From positions 62,001-126,000 of the forward strand of contig CAAFTU010000054.1 of NCBI GenBank assembly GCA_900766005.1: a stretch of 64,000 bases of DNA, written 5' to 3'. The translations under genes were made by a program, and so were the position numbers. The first letter of the stretch is position 1. Every line of letters begins with the position of its first letter. The notes beneath the pieces are model-generated. The model did not search any database and had not been told where the DNA came from. It saw only the letters and a program-made list of their open reading frames with translations. The DNA is from an uncultured Bacteroides sp. (GTDB taxonomy: Bacteria > Bacteroidota > Bacteroidia > Bacteroidales > Bacteroidaceae). Below are positions 24,429 through 33,400 of the stretch, in pieces.

Positions 24429-25202
24429 ATGAGAGAAAAACTGACAGTAATAAAGGTGGGTGGCAAAATCGTAGAAGAGGAAGCCACCCTTCGTCGCTTA
24501 TTAAGTGACTTCGCTTCTATTGACGGCCATAAGGTTTTGGTGCATGGGGGTGGACGCTCGGCTACCAAACTGGCTGCGCAATTGGGTGTTGAAAGTCAGA
24601 TGGTAAATGGACGTCGCATCACGGATGCGGACACATTGAAGATCGTAACCATGGTTTATGGCGGACTGGTCAACAAGCATATCGTGGCCGGACTGCAGGC
24701 GCTGGGAGTGAATGCCTTAGGGCTCACAGGAGCGGATATGAACGTGATTCGTTCGGTGAAGCGTCCGGTGAAGGAGGTGGACTATGGATTCGTGGGGGAT
24801 GTGGAAAAGGTAAATGCGGTTTTGCTGGCCGACCTGATTGCCAAGGATGTTGTGCCCGTAATGGCTCCGCTGACGCACGATGGAGAAGGAAATATGCTGA
24901 ATACCAATGCCGATACGATTGCCGGAGAAACGGCTAAAGCGCTTTCTGCATTGTATGATGTGACGCTGGTGTATTGCTTTGAGAAGAAGGGAGTGCTTCG
25001 CGATGAGGCCGATGAGGACAGTGTGATTGCACAGATGACTCCTGCGGATTTTAAAAAGTATGTGGCCGACGGGGTAATTCAAGGAGGAATGATTCCTAAA
25101 CTGGAAAACTCGTTTGAGGCGATAGAAGCCGGTGTGTCTGAGGTGATTATCACGATGGCTTCTGCTATTAACAAAGAAGGTGGTACACGAATAAAAAAAT
25201 AA
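24429..25202 (+). CDS. argB: Acetylglutamate kinase (possibly succinylglutamate kinase)
   Basis: This amino-acid-kinase fold enzyme makes the acylglutamyl phosphate of the arginine pathway. The 257-residue protein has VIKVGGKIVEE, VHGGGRSATKLA, NGRRITDADTLKIV, and LNTNADTIAGETAKAL near the end. It lacks the N-terminal helix that goes with arginine-inhibited hexameric kinases, so it may not be feedback controlled (inference). Bacteroides fragilis is known to use N-succinyl-ornithine in arginine synthesis, so the natural substrate may be N-succinylglutamate; this cannot be read from the sequence. Co-transcribed with speA, two-base gap. Confidence 0.92.
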   Translation: MREKLTVIKVGGKIVEEEATLRRLLSDFASIDGHKVLVHGGGRSATKLAAQLGVESQMVNGRRITDADTLKIVTMVYGGLVNKHIVAGLQALGVNALGLTGADMNVIRSVKRPVKEVDYGFVGDVEKVNAVLLADLIAKDVVPVMAPLTHDGEGNMLNTNADTIAGETAKALSALYDVTLVYCFEKKGVLRDEADEDSVIAQMTPADFKKYVADGVIQGGMIPKLENSFEAIEAGVSEVIITMASAINKEGGTRIKK

Positions 25203-25211
25203 TTTCAAAAA

Positions 25212-25247
25212 AAAGAGGGGGTTGCTGTAACTTTTTGCTTCCTCTTT
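25212..25247 (+). terminator. Possible hairpin between argB and the sigma factor gene
   Basis: AAAGAGGGGG at 25212-25221 can pair with CTTCCTCTTT at 25238-25247 using two G-T pairs. There is no T tract after it, so it may be a weak terminator or a leader structure. Confidence 0.35.
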
Positions 25248-25251
25248 CGTC

Positions 25252-25773
25252 ATGCTTATAGAGATGCAAGAAATCAGTTTCCGAAAGGATATTCTTCCTT
25301 TGAAAGATAAACTCTTCCGATTGGCACTCCGGATTACGCTGGACAGGGCAGAAGCGGAGGATGTCGTTCAGGATGTTTTACTTAAAGCGTGGGATAAGCG
25401 CGATGAATGGACTGATTTGCTTTCTGTTGAGGCTTATTGTAAGGTGATGACCAAAAATCTGGCAATAGACCGGGGAAGGGTAAAGGTGTCTCAAACGGTG
25501 GAACTGACTCCGGAAATGGAGGAGACACCGGATAGCTGTAGCCCGTATGAACAGTTGGTTCATGAGGAAAAAATGAACTTGATCAATCGGCTGGTCAATG
25601 AGTTGCCCGAACAGCAACGGTTGGTGTTGCAGTTGAGGGATGTAGAGGGTGAAAGCTATAAGAAGATAGCTTCGTTGCTTCAGCTGACAGAAGAACAGGT
25701 TAAAGTGTATCTCTTCAGGGCGAGGCAGAAAGTGAGAAAAAGATTTTTAGAAATTGACGGATATGGACTGTAG
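25252..25773 (+). CDS. ECF-type RNA polymerase sigma factor
   Basis: This 173-residue (or 169, from ATG 25264) sigma-70 family factor has two domains. Region 2 has LFRLALRITLDRAEAEDVVQDVLLKAW and NLAIDRGRV. Region 4 has LPEQQRLVLQLRDVEGESYKKIASLL followed by TEEQVKVYLFRARQKVRKRF, the helix-turn-helix that reads the -35-like element. It would direct RNA polymerase to a small set of envelope or stress genes. The start of the next gene, its likely anti-sigma factor, overlaps its last 11 bases. The two form the standard Bacteroides sigma/anti-sigma pair. The signal and targets are unknown. Confidence 0.93.
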   Translation: MLIEMQEISFRKDILPLKDKLFRLALRITLDRAEAEDVVQDVLLKAWDKRDEWTDLLSVEAYCKVMTKNLAIDRGRVKVSQTVELTPEMEETPDSCSPYEQLVHEEKMNLINRLVNELPEQQRLVLQLRDVEGESYKKIASLLQLTEEQVKVYLFRARQKVRKRFLEIDGYGL

Positions 25774-26236
25774 AGAGATAGAACAGCTTTTAGAACGGTA
25801 TTGGGAATCTGAAACATCGCTGGAGGAAGAAAAGGTGCTGCGTGCTTTCTTTTCCAAAGACGATATTCCTGTTCATCTGAAGCGTTACAGGGATTTGTTT
25901 CTTTATCAGTCTGAACAGCAGTTTGTGGGGTTGGATGATGATTTTGACAGACGGGTGCTGGCCCGGGTAGAACCGGTGGTGGTAAAGGCGAAACGCCTGA
26001 CCTGGATGAATCGCTGCTTCCCTCTGTTGAAGGCTGCTGCCGTTATTGTGCTGTTTCTGTCTTTGGGGAATGTGGTTCAGCATTTCAATGTGGGTGCTGA
26101 AGACGGAATTCTCTTGGCAGATACAATAGGCAAGCAGGTTTCGGCTCCTTCTGTAGCCATTTCGGATGAAGGCAGGGTGGAAAAAGTACTGGCTGATAGT
26201 CTGAACGAAGTGGAGCGGCAGCTGCTGCAAAAATAG
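25763..26236 (+). CDS. Probable anti-sigma factor, single-pass membrane protein
   Basis: This 157-residue protein begins MDCREIEQLLERYWESETSLEEEKVL, a zinc-less anti-sigma-like N-terminal helix region found next to Bacteroides ECF sigma genes. One membrane segment at about 90-107 (LLKAAAVIVLFLSLGNVV) separates the cytoplasmic part from a short periplasmic tail of about 50 residues. ATG 25763 is chosen; an in-frame TTG lies nine bases earlier. The 11-base overlap with the sigma gene suggests coupled translation in fixed ratio. Homologues are sometimes mislabelled as oxidoreductase subunits. Function is inferred from position and layout. Confidence 0.78.
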   Translation: MDCREIEQLLERYWESETSLEEEKVLRAFFSKDDIPVHLKRYRDLFLYQSEQQFVGLDDDFDRRVLARVEPVVVKAKRLTWMNRCFPLLKAAAVIVLFLSLGNVVQHFNVGAEDGILLADTIGKQVSAPSVAISDEGRVEKVLADSLNEVERQLLQK

Positions 26237-26351
26237 ACATTTTCATTTGCTTTAAACATATAATATAGTTAGTGTGCTTAATTAAAACAACAATGAAAGC
26301 GAAACTGTGAAGTTTTCAATTCTCTCAAATTTTATAATAAACTAACTACAT

Positions 26352-26385
26352 AAAAAGGGCTACTGCGAGATGCAGTGGCCTTTTT
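26352..26385 (+). terminator. Rho-independent terminator of the sigma/anti-sigma operon
   Basis: AAAAAGGGCTACTGC at 26352-26366 pairs with 26372-26385 with one bulge and a 5-base loop, ending in five T residues. Confidence 0.8.
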
Positions 26386-26458
26386 GCGTTCATTTGGCCC
26401 TTTTGTTAGATTATTATAAAAAGGCGGCTTTTTGTTTGCAGGTGTCGGTGAGTGTGTC

Positions 26459-26466
26459 TATATTTG
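26459..26466 (+). promoter_or_regulatory. Promoter of the small lipoprotein gene
   Basis: TATATTTG with TTTG at 26435-26438, 20 bases upstream, is one of the best -7/-33 matches in the window. The start codon 26496 is 30 bases downstream. Confidence 0.72.
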
Positions 26467-26495
26467 ATCTTTATCAAATTTTAAAAAAATATCAT

Positions 26496-26711
26496 ATGAA
26501 GAAAATTTTATTGTTAGCTTTGGTCTGTATGACTGCATGGACTGTGACTTCTTGTCGCGAGAAAACGCCCAAGGAAAAAATGCAAGATCAAGTGGAGGAA
26601 ATGCAGGACAATTTGAAGGACGCCATTGACGAGGGGGCTGATGACATGAAGAAGGCACTGGATGAAGTGGGTGACGGTCTTGAAAAATTAAAGGAGAAAG
26701 CCGGCAAATAA
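26496..26711 (+). CDS. Small lipoprotein with charged helical mature part
   Basis: This 71-residue protein begins MKKILLLALVCMTAWTVTSC, a lipoprotein signal peptide ending in the lipobox TSC, so the mature protein of about 52 residues is lipidated at Cys20. The mature part is a strongly charged, helix-forming stretch with repeating spacing (MQDQVEEMQDNLKDAIDEG, then ADDMKKALDEVGDGLEKLK), likely a coiled coil. ATG 26496 lies 30 bases after a good promoter; the longer frame from 26370 overlaps the preceding terminator and is rejected. It has no recognisable family. Its place after the sigma operon suggests an envelope role, but this is only positional. Confidence 0.8.
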   Translation: MKKILLLALVCMTAWTVTSCREKTPKEKMQDQVEEMQDNLKDAIDEGADDMKKALDEVGDGLEKLKEKAGK

Positions 26712-26778
26712 ACCGGTAGGCTTTCTGTTTTCGTGTGAATGATAGATTATCTTATGTGTAACTAACAGGAGAATGATT

Positions 26779-27315
26779 ATGAGGAAATGGAATTTATTGT
26801 TCTTCTTTTTGCTGTTGGCTTCTACTTTGTCTGCCCAAGATGGCATTTCTCTGTTCATCGGCCGGGCGAATCGGTATGCTGCTGTAGAACTGTCTGATTT
26901 CAGAAAGCGGCTGTGTCTGGAATACCGTGTTTCAGACCGGATGCTGGATGACTGCTACCGACGCTGCGGAAGGGATTGGGGGAATGTAGGCATTGCGCTT
27001 GAGATTGCCAAGACTTCGGGCAGAAAGATGCGGGATGTCTGTGATTATTACAATCGCTATAGGCGTCATGGCTGGGGACGTGTGCTGGTGGAAATCGGCA
27101 TCCGTCCGGATTCGGATGATTACCGTCCTTTCTATGATAGGGTGCGTCATCACAGTGATTGCTGGTATGACTGTTATCATTCGTATTGTGAGCGCCATGA
27201 TAAGCATCATAAACGCTATAAGCATAAGAAAGACAAGCATTATAAGAAGTATCACAAAAGGCATTATCGGGATGACGATGATGACGACGACGATGATGAC
27301 GACGATGATGATTGA
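26779..27315 (+). CDS. Secreted Cys/His/Lys-rich protein with poly-aspartate tail
   Basis: This 178-residue protein has a signal peptide (MRKWNLLFFFLLLASTLSAQ). ATG 26779 is preferred over 26773 because AGGAG lies seven bases upstream. Residues about 21-110 form a Cys- and Arg-rich domain (YRVSDRMLDDCYRRCGRDWG, then VCDYYNRYRRHGWGRVLVEI). Next comes a tract dominated by Tyr, Cys, His and Lys (DCWYDCYHSYCERHDKHH). The end is 14 consecutive Asp, coded by mixed GAT/GAC triplets. The sequence suggests metal or polyanion/polycation binding in the periplasm or outside the cell. I do not recognise a named family. Confidence 0.82.
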   Translation: MRKWNLLFFFLLLASTLSAQDGISLFIGRANRYAAVELSDFRKRLCLEYRVSDRMLDDCYRRCGRDWGNVGIALEIAKTSGRKMRDVCDYYNRYRRHGWGRVLVEIGIRPDSDDYRPFYDRVRHHSDCWYDCYHSYCERHDKHHKRYKHKKDKHYKKYHKRHYRDDDDDDDDDDDDDD

Positions 27316-27377
27316 TGAACTTCGGCTGGCTGGTCCTGGCTCTTTTTCTTTTCATGTAAATTTTCATAACTGGTGAG

Positions 27378-28073
27378 ATGATGCAATGGAAGGATGAAGA
27401 GTTGGGACTTTTGATTGTGCGCGTGAATGTGCGCGCCAAGCGTCTGGTGTTTCGTACGAAGAATGATGCTGTGTATATTTCTGTACCTCCAGGCACAACG
27501 GCTGCAGAGGTAAAGCAGGCGGTGGAAAAACTGCGCCCTCGTCTGTTGGCAAATCGACGGCAGTTGGCCCGTCCGCTTATTGATTTGGATTATCGCATTG
27601 AGGCACCTCATTTTCAATTGTCGGTGGTGCTGGGGGAGGGACGCTCTTTTTATGCGAATTCGAAAGTGGGCTCTACGCAGCTTGTTTGTCCTCAGGATAC
27701 GGATTTCAGTGATGAACGGCTTCAGCAGTGGCTGCGTGCTGTGGTGGAAGAGTCTTTGCGGCGTCATGCAAAGGCGTTTCTTCCGGGCAGACTGGAGGCT
27801 TTGTCCCGTCAGACCGGTTTGGCTTATGCAGGAGTGAAAATCAACTCCAGTAAAGGACGTTGGGGCAGCTGTTCGGCAAGGAAAAGCATCAACCTTTCCT
27901 GCTATTTACTTTTGCTTCCGACACATCTGATAGACTACGTGCTTCTGCACGAACTGTGTCACACCCGTGAGATGAATCACGGTACTCATTTTTGGGCCTT
28001 GTTGAATCGGCTGACCGACGGGAAGGCGCTTTCTCTCAGAGAGGAGCTGAAACAATACCGTGCAGAAGTGTAA
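27378..28073 (+). CDS. YgjP/DUF45-family zinc metallopeptidase
   Basis: This 231-residue cytoplasmic protein of the SprT/WSS1-like DUF45 group shows the zinc site HELCHTREMNHGTHFW near residue 192, an HExxH motif with a third His nine residues on. The preceding block KGRWGSCSARKSINLSCYL is diagnostic for the family. The N-terminal part (KRLVFRTKNDAVYISVPPG) is the usual beta-rich region. ATG 27378 or 27381. Substrate unknown; related proteins have been linked to DNA-protein crosslink repair or protein quality control. It ends seven bases before the stop of a convergent gene. Confidence 0.9.
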   Translation: MMQWKDEELGLLIVRVNVRAKRLVFRTKNDAVYISVPPGTTAAEVKQAVEKLRPRLLANRRQLARPLIDLDYRIEAPHFQLSVVLGEGRSFYANSKVGSTQLVCPQDTDFSDERLQQWLRAVVEESLRRHAKAFLPGRLEALSRQTGLAYAGVKINSSKGRWGSCSARKSINLSCYLLLLPTHLIDYVLLHELCHTREMNHGTHFWALLNRLTDGKALSLREELKQYRAEV

Positions 28074-28080
28074 AGCGGGA

Positions 28081-28476
28081 TTAGCGGGCGAGCTGCTTGA
28101 TGCCGTCGGCTTCTTTTTCAAACTGATAGCTGCCGCCCCGTTCGCTGAGGTCGAAGGTGGACACGAGCTCCGTGCGGTTGTCTACAATCAGCAGGGCGCT
28201 CTGTTCGGCAAAGCGGCCTACTTCGATGGTGTAGGGTTCTTGGGTGATTTTCCGGTTAGTGATGAGGCTGTCGTTGATGAAAAGTGAGATGGAGTCGCCT
28301 GCGAAGCCTTTTACCAGACTGATAGAGTAGGTCTCGGCAAAATGTCTGTCAACCTGTCTGTCGCGCTGCAGGCGCATGCTCATATATACAAAGATAACGA
28401 CTACGAATATCACGGCAAAAGCGAGGATGCCATTGCCTATCATGAATTGCTTGTTGGTGTTGAGGCGGTGTGCCAT
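28081..28476 (-). CDS. Hypothetical single-pass membrane protein
   Basis: This 131-residue protein has a short cytoplasmic N-terminus, one membrane helix at about 14-33 (NGILAFAVIFVVVIFVYMSM), and a periplasmic domain of about 95 residues rich in beta-type sequence (SISLFINDSLITNRKI, ALLIVDNRTELVSTFDL). It looks like a conserved Bacteroidales protein of unknown function. It is convergent with the metallopeptidase gene and divergent from rimP. No lipobox or catalytic motif is seen. Confidence 0.75.
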   Translation of the reverse strand: MAHRLNTNKQFMIGNGILAFAVIFVVVIFVYMSMRLQRDRQVDRHFAETYSISLVKGFAGDSISLFINDSLITNRKITQEPYTIEVGRFAEQSALLIVDNRTELVSTFDLSERGGSYQFEKEADGIKQLAR

Positions 28477-28575
28477 AAATATCTGTTTTTTTTAATTGCG
28501 CTGTAAAGATACGAATATAAGATTGTTAATTAGAACTTTTTTTGTTTAAAGTTTTGTTGTCGAACATATTATTTA

Positions 28576-28583
28576 TATCTTTG
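28576..28583 (+). promoter_or_regulatory. Promoter of rimP-nusA-infB
   Basis: TATCTTTG with TTTG at 28553-28556, 19 bases upstream, fits the Bacteroides consensus. Transcription would begin near 28590, giving a leader of about 60 bases. Confidence 0.72.
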
Positions 28584-28607
28584 CAAACGAAATGGATGAA
28601 AAGGTGG

Positions 28608-28634
28608 AGGGAGCATGATAGCTCCTTTTTTTGT
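28608..28634 (+). terminator. Terminator-like hairpin in the rimP leader
   Basis: AGGGAGC at 28608-28614, loop ATGATA, then GCTCCTT at 28621-28627 running into a tract of eight T. It lies between the promoter and the rimP start, so it would act as an attenuator, not as an end-of-operon terminator. Confidence 0.65.
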
Positions 28635-28651
28635 TCTTATAAACTGAATAA

Positions 28652-29119
28652 ATGATAGAAAAGAAAACTGTTTGTCAGATTGTAGAAGAGTGGTTGGAGG
28701 ATAAAGACTACTTTTTGGTGGAGGTTACTGTAAGCCCGGATGACAAGATTGTGGTCGAAATTGACCATGCTGAAGGTGTCTGGATTGAAGACTGTGTAGA
28801 ACTGAGTCGGTACATTGAATCGAAGTTGAACCGCGAAGAAGAAGATTATGAACTGGAAGTGGGGTCGGCCGGTATCGGACAGCCCTTTAAAGTGCTGCAA
28901 CAGTATTACATTCATATCGGACAAGAAGTGGAAGTGCTGACGAAGGACGGACGCAAACTGACGGGGGTGCTGAAAGAAGCCGATGAAGAGAAGTTTGTGG
29001 TAACCGTGCAGAAGAAAGTAAAATTGGAAGGCGCCAAACGACCCAAATTGGTGGATGAGGATGAGACCTTCACTTATGAGCAAATAAAATATACTAAATA
29101 CTTAATTAGCTTTAAATAG
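28652..29119 (+). CDS. rimP: Ribosome maturation factor RimP
   Basis: RimP binds the small ribosomal subunit during 30S assembly. The 155-residue protein has the two-domain RimP layout: an N-terminal alpha/beta part with FLVEVTVSPDDKIVVEID and IEDCVELSRYIESKL, the LEVGSAGIGQPF block (normally xxVSSPGxxRPL, here with variant residues), and a C-terminal Sm-like barrel (GQEVEVLTKDGRKLTGVL). It is the first gene of the conserved rimP-nusA-infB operon, with a two-base gap to nusA. Confidence 0.94.
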   Translation: MIEKKTVCQIVEEWLEDKDYFLVEVTVSPDDKIVVEIDHAEGVWIEDCVELSRYIESKLNREEEDYELEVGSAGIGQPFKVLQQYYIHIGQEVEVLTKDGRKLTGVLKEADEEKFVVTVQKKVKLEGAKRPKLVDEDETFTYEQIKYTKYLISFK

Positions 29120-29121
29120 TT

Positions 29122-30411
29122 ATGGCCAAAAAAGAAGAAACAATCAGCTTGATTGATACATTTTCGGAATTTAAGGAATTGAAGAATATCGATAGAACGA
29201 CGATGGTCAGCGTACTTGAAGAATCGTTCCGTAGTGTAATCGCGAAAATGTTTGGCACCGATGAGAATTACGACGTCATTGTAAACCCGGATAAGGGGGA
29301 CTTTGAAATATGGCGTAACCGTGAAGTTGTGGCCGATGAGGATTTGACGAATCCGAATATGCAGATTTCGCTGACTGAGGCGCAGAAAATTGATGCTTCT
29401 TACGAAGTAGGTGAAGAGGTGACGGATGAGGTAATCTTTGCGAAATTCGGACGCCGGGCTATCTTGAATCTGCGTCAGACTCTGGCTTCCAAAATTCTGG
29501 AACTTGAAAAGGATAGTATTTATAATAAATATATTGATAAAGTAGGTACCATCATCAATGCGGAAGTGTATCAGATCTGGAAAAAAGAGATGTTGCTTCT
29601 CGATGATGAAGGAAATGAACTGCTGTTGCCTAAAACAGAACAGATTCCGAGCGACTTTTACCGTAAAGGGGAAACAGCCCGTGCGGTGGTGGCCCGTGTG
29701 GACAATAAAAATAATAATCCGAAGATTATTCTGTCTCGTACATCGCCTGTTTTCTTGCAACGCCTGTTCGAAATGGAAGTACCTGAAATCAACGATGGCT
29801 TGATTACCATCAGAAAGATTGCCCGTATCCCCGGTGAACGCGCCAAGATTGCGGTGGAATCGTATGATGACAGAATTGACCCTGTAGGCGCTTGTGTGGG
29901 TGTGAAGGGTAGCCGTATTCATGGCATCGTTCGCGAACTTCGCAATGAGAATATTGATGTGATCAACTATACTTCGAATATCTCATTGTTTATACAGCGT
30001 GCTTTAAGTCCGGCAAAGGTTTCTTCTATCCGTCTGAATGAGGAAGAGAAGAAGGCTGAGGTGTTCCTCAAACCGGAAGAAGTTTCGTTGGCTATTGGTA
30101 AAGGCGGTTTGAATATCAAACTGGCCAGTATGTTGACCGAGTACACTATCGACGTGTTCCGTGAATTGGATGACAGCGTGGATAATGAGGACATTTATCT
30201 CGATGAATTCAGGGATGAAATTGACGGATGGGTGATTGATTCAATCAAATCTATCGGCATTGATACGGCGAAGGCTGTGTTGAATGCACCTCGTGAAATG
30301 CTGATCGAAAAAACGGACTTGGAAGAAGAGACTGTGGACGAGGTAATACGTATTTTGAAATCGGAGTTTGAAGAAGAACCGGAAGGAATGCCGGAACCGA
30401 CAGAAGAGTAA
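29122..30411 (+). CDS. nusA: Transcription factor NusA
   Basis: NusA binds RNA polymerase and modulates pausing, termination and antitermination. The 429-residue protein has the N-terminal polymerase-binding domain (residues 1-130), an S1 domain (about 135-205), and two KH domains (about 210-350) with DPVGACVGVKGSRI and VSLAIGKGGLNIKLAS, the GxxG loops. It ends with an acidic tail (EFEEEPEGMPEPTEE) and lacks the long acidic repeats of the E. coli protein, as usual in Bacteroidetes. In the rimP-nusA-infB operon it may control its own leader hairpin. Confidence 0.96.
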   Translation: MAKKEETISLIDTFSEFKELKNIDRTTMVSVLEESFRSVIAKMFGTDENYDVIVNPDKGDFEIWRNREVVADEDLTNPNMQISLTEAQKIDASYEVGEEVTDEVIFAKFGRRAILNLRQTLASKILELEKDSIYNKYIDKVGTIINAEVYQIWKKEMLLLDDEGNELLLPKTEQIPSDFYRKGETARAVVARVDNKNNNPKIILSRTSPVFLQRLFEMEVPEINDGLITIRKIARIPGERAKIAVESYDDRIDPVGACVGVKGSRIHGIVRELRNENIDVINYTSNISLFIQRALSPAKVSSIRLNEEEKKAEVFLKPEEVSLAIGKGGLNIKLASMLTEYTIDVFRELDDSVDNEDIYLDEFRDEIDGWVIDSIKSIGIDTAKAVLNAPREMLIEKTDLEEETVDEVIRILKSEFEEEPEGMPEPTEE

Positions 30412-30466
30412 TTAGTTATTGCTTTTGATTTTTTTCTTCGCTCCATTTATTCATTAAATTAAAAAT

Positions 30467-33400
30467 ATGACGATAAGGTTAAACAAAGTTACAAGAGATT
30501 TGAATGTGGGAATAGCAACGGTCGTTGAGTTCCTGCAAAAGAAAGGGTATACCGTAGAGGCGAATCCTAATACCAAAATTAGTGAGGAGCAATACGCTAT
30601 GCTCGTGAAGGAGTTTAGTACAGATAAGAACCTTAGACTTGAATCGGAGCGTTTCATTCAGGAACGTCAGAATAAGGATCGCAACAAGACGTCGGTGTCT
30701 ATCGAGGGCTTTGACAAGTCGGAGGATAAACCGAAATCGGAGGATGTGATTAAAACAGTTGTGCCTGAGGATGCCCGTCCGAAGTTTAAACCTGTCGGGA
30801 AAATTGACTTGGATAATTTAAATGGTCGAAGAACTGATAAAGTAGGGAAGGAACCGGCTAAAAAAGAACCGGTTGCTGAACGACCTGTTGAGAAACCAGA
30901 AGTGAAGAAAGAACCCGAAGTGGCGGCTGAAGAGGTAAAACCTGCTGTGCAGCCCGAGCAAGTAACGAAACAAACGGAAGAAGTAAAACAGCCGGAGGTA
31001 AAACCGGAAGCTGCAAAACAACCGGAAAACACAGTGCAAACTGTATCGGCAGAAGTGGAAAAAACAGTAGAAAAAGTGAATGAAGAACAGCCGAAGGCAG
31101 ATTTGCAACCTGTGAAGGCGGTGGAACATAATAGTGTGGAAGAAAATATAAAAACGGTGTCGGCTGAAGGTGCACAAGAAGCATCCGCCGAAAAAGAAAT
31201 GGCTAAAGACGATGGTGTATTTAAAATTCGTCAGCCGGAATTAGGTGCTAAGATTAATGTGATTGGTCAGATTGACCTGGCTGCATTGAATCAGTCTACT
31301 CGTCCGAAGAAGAAATCGAAGGAGGAGAAGCGTCGCGAACGTGAGGAAAAGGAAAAGGTTCGCATGGAGCAGAAGAAAATGATGAAGGAAGCTATCATCA
31401 AGGAGATCCGTAAGGAGGATTCCAAGTTGCAAAAAGGCAGTGCCAAAGAAAATGCGGAAGCTGCCGGCAAGAAAAAACGCAACCGCATCAATAAGGAAAA
31501 GGTGGATGTGAACAATGTAGCAGCATCGGGCTTCGGTGCTTCACGTCCGGGTGCTCAAGGAAAAGGAACTGCTGCAGGCCAGGCTGTTGGAAACAACCGC
31601 AAGAATAAAGACCGCTTCAAGAAGCCGGTCGTAAAGCAGGAGGTTAGTGAGGAAGATGTAGCTAAGCAAGTAAAGGAAACGCTGGCACGTCTGACAAGCA
31701 AGGGTAAAAACAAGGCTTCAAAATATCGTAAAGAAAAACGTGAACAGGCTTCCAACCGGATGCAGGAGCTGGAAGACATGGAAATGGCAGAAAGCAAAAT
31801 CTTGAAGCTGACTGAGTTCGTGACAGCGAATGAATTGGCTACGATGATGGATGTTTCTGTCAATCAGGTAATCGCTACTTGTATGAGTATCGGTATCATG
31901 GTGTCTATCAACCAGCGTTTGGATGCGGAAACCATCAACCTGGTGGCCGAAGAGTTCGGTTTCAAAACTGAATATGTGAGTGCGGAAGTGGCACAGGCCA
32001 TCGTTGAGGAAGAAGATGATCCGGAAGATTTGCAGCCGCGTGCACCGATTGTAACGGTGATGGGTCACGTTGACCACGGTAAGACTTCGTTGCTCGACTA
32101 TATCCGTAAGGCAAATGTAATTGCCGGTGAAGCAGGTGGTATCACACAGCACATTGGTGCATACAATGTGAAACTGGAAGATGGTCGCCGCATTACGTTC
32201 CTGGATACTCCGGGTCATGAGGCGTTTACGGCGATGCGTGCCCGTGGTGCCAAGGTGACGGATATTGCGATTATCATTGTGGCTGCGGACGACAGTGTGA
32301 TGCCGCAGACGAAGGAAGCTATCAACCATGCTATGGCTGCCGGTGTGCCTATCGTGTTTGCTATCAATAAGGTGGATAAACCGACTGCGAACCCGGATAA
32401 GATTAAGGAAGAATTGGCTACGCTGAATTTCCTGGTAGAGGAATGGGGCGGTAAGTATCAGTCGCAAGATATTTCAGCCAAGAAGGGTATCGGTGTGGAA
32501 GAACTGTTGGAAAAAGTGCTGCTGGAAGCGGAAATGCTGGAACTGAAGGCGAATCCGAACCGCAACGCTACGGGTTCTATCATCGAGTCTTCTTTGGATA
32601 AGGGCCGCGGTTATGTGGCTACGGTATTGGTGTCCAACGGTACGTTGAAGGTGGGTGACATCGTGTTGGCCGGTACAAGCTACGGACGTGTGAAAGCGAT
32701 GTTCAATGAACGTAACCAGCGTATCAAGCAGGCCGGACCGTCTGAACCGGCGCTGATTCTGGGACTGAATGGAGCTCCGGCTGCCGGTGATACGTTCCAT
32801 GTGGTGGAAACCGATCAGGAAGCACGTGAAATTACGAACAAACGCGAACAACTGGCTCGCGAGCAGGGATTGCGTACGCAGAAGATCCTTACTTTGGATG
32901 AATTGGGCCGCCGTATTGCTTTGGGCAACTTCCAGGAATTGAACATCATTGTGAAGGGTGACGTGGACGGATCTGTCGAGGCGTTGAGTGACTCGTTGAT
33001 CAAGTTGTCTACTGAGCAGATTCAGGTGAATGTGATTCATAAGGGGGTAGGTGCTATCTCTGAATCGGATGTGTCGCTGGCTGCTGCTTCAGATGCTATC
33101 ATCGTCGGATTCCAGGTACGTCCTTCGGGTGCTGCTGCTAAGATGGCTGAGCAGGATGGTGTGGATATCCGCAAATATTCTGTCATCTACGATGCTATCG
33201 AGGAAGTGAAGTCGGCTATGGAAGGTATGTTGGCGCCTGAATTGAAAGAACAGGTAACGGCTACCGTTGAGGTGCGTGAAGTGTTTAACATCACGAAGGT
33301 GGGTATCGTAGCGGGTGCTATGGTGAAGACCGGAAAGGTGAAACGCAGCGACAAGGCCCGTCTGATTCGCGATGGTATTGTAATCTTTACCGGAAATATC

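Noticed and set aside
27264..27767. Open frame on the - strand ending in a long Ser run
   Set aside because: The Ser run is the antisense of the poly-Asp tail, and the frame runs against the metallopeptidase gene with clear HExxH coding.
30667..31184. Open frames on the - strand opposite the IF-2 linker
   Set aside because: They result from the low-complexity Lys/Glu/Pro codons of infB read backwards and give Phe/Ser/Leu-rich sequence without domains.
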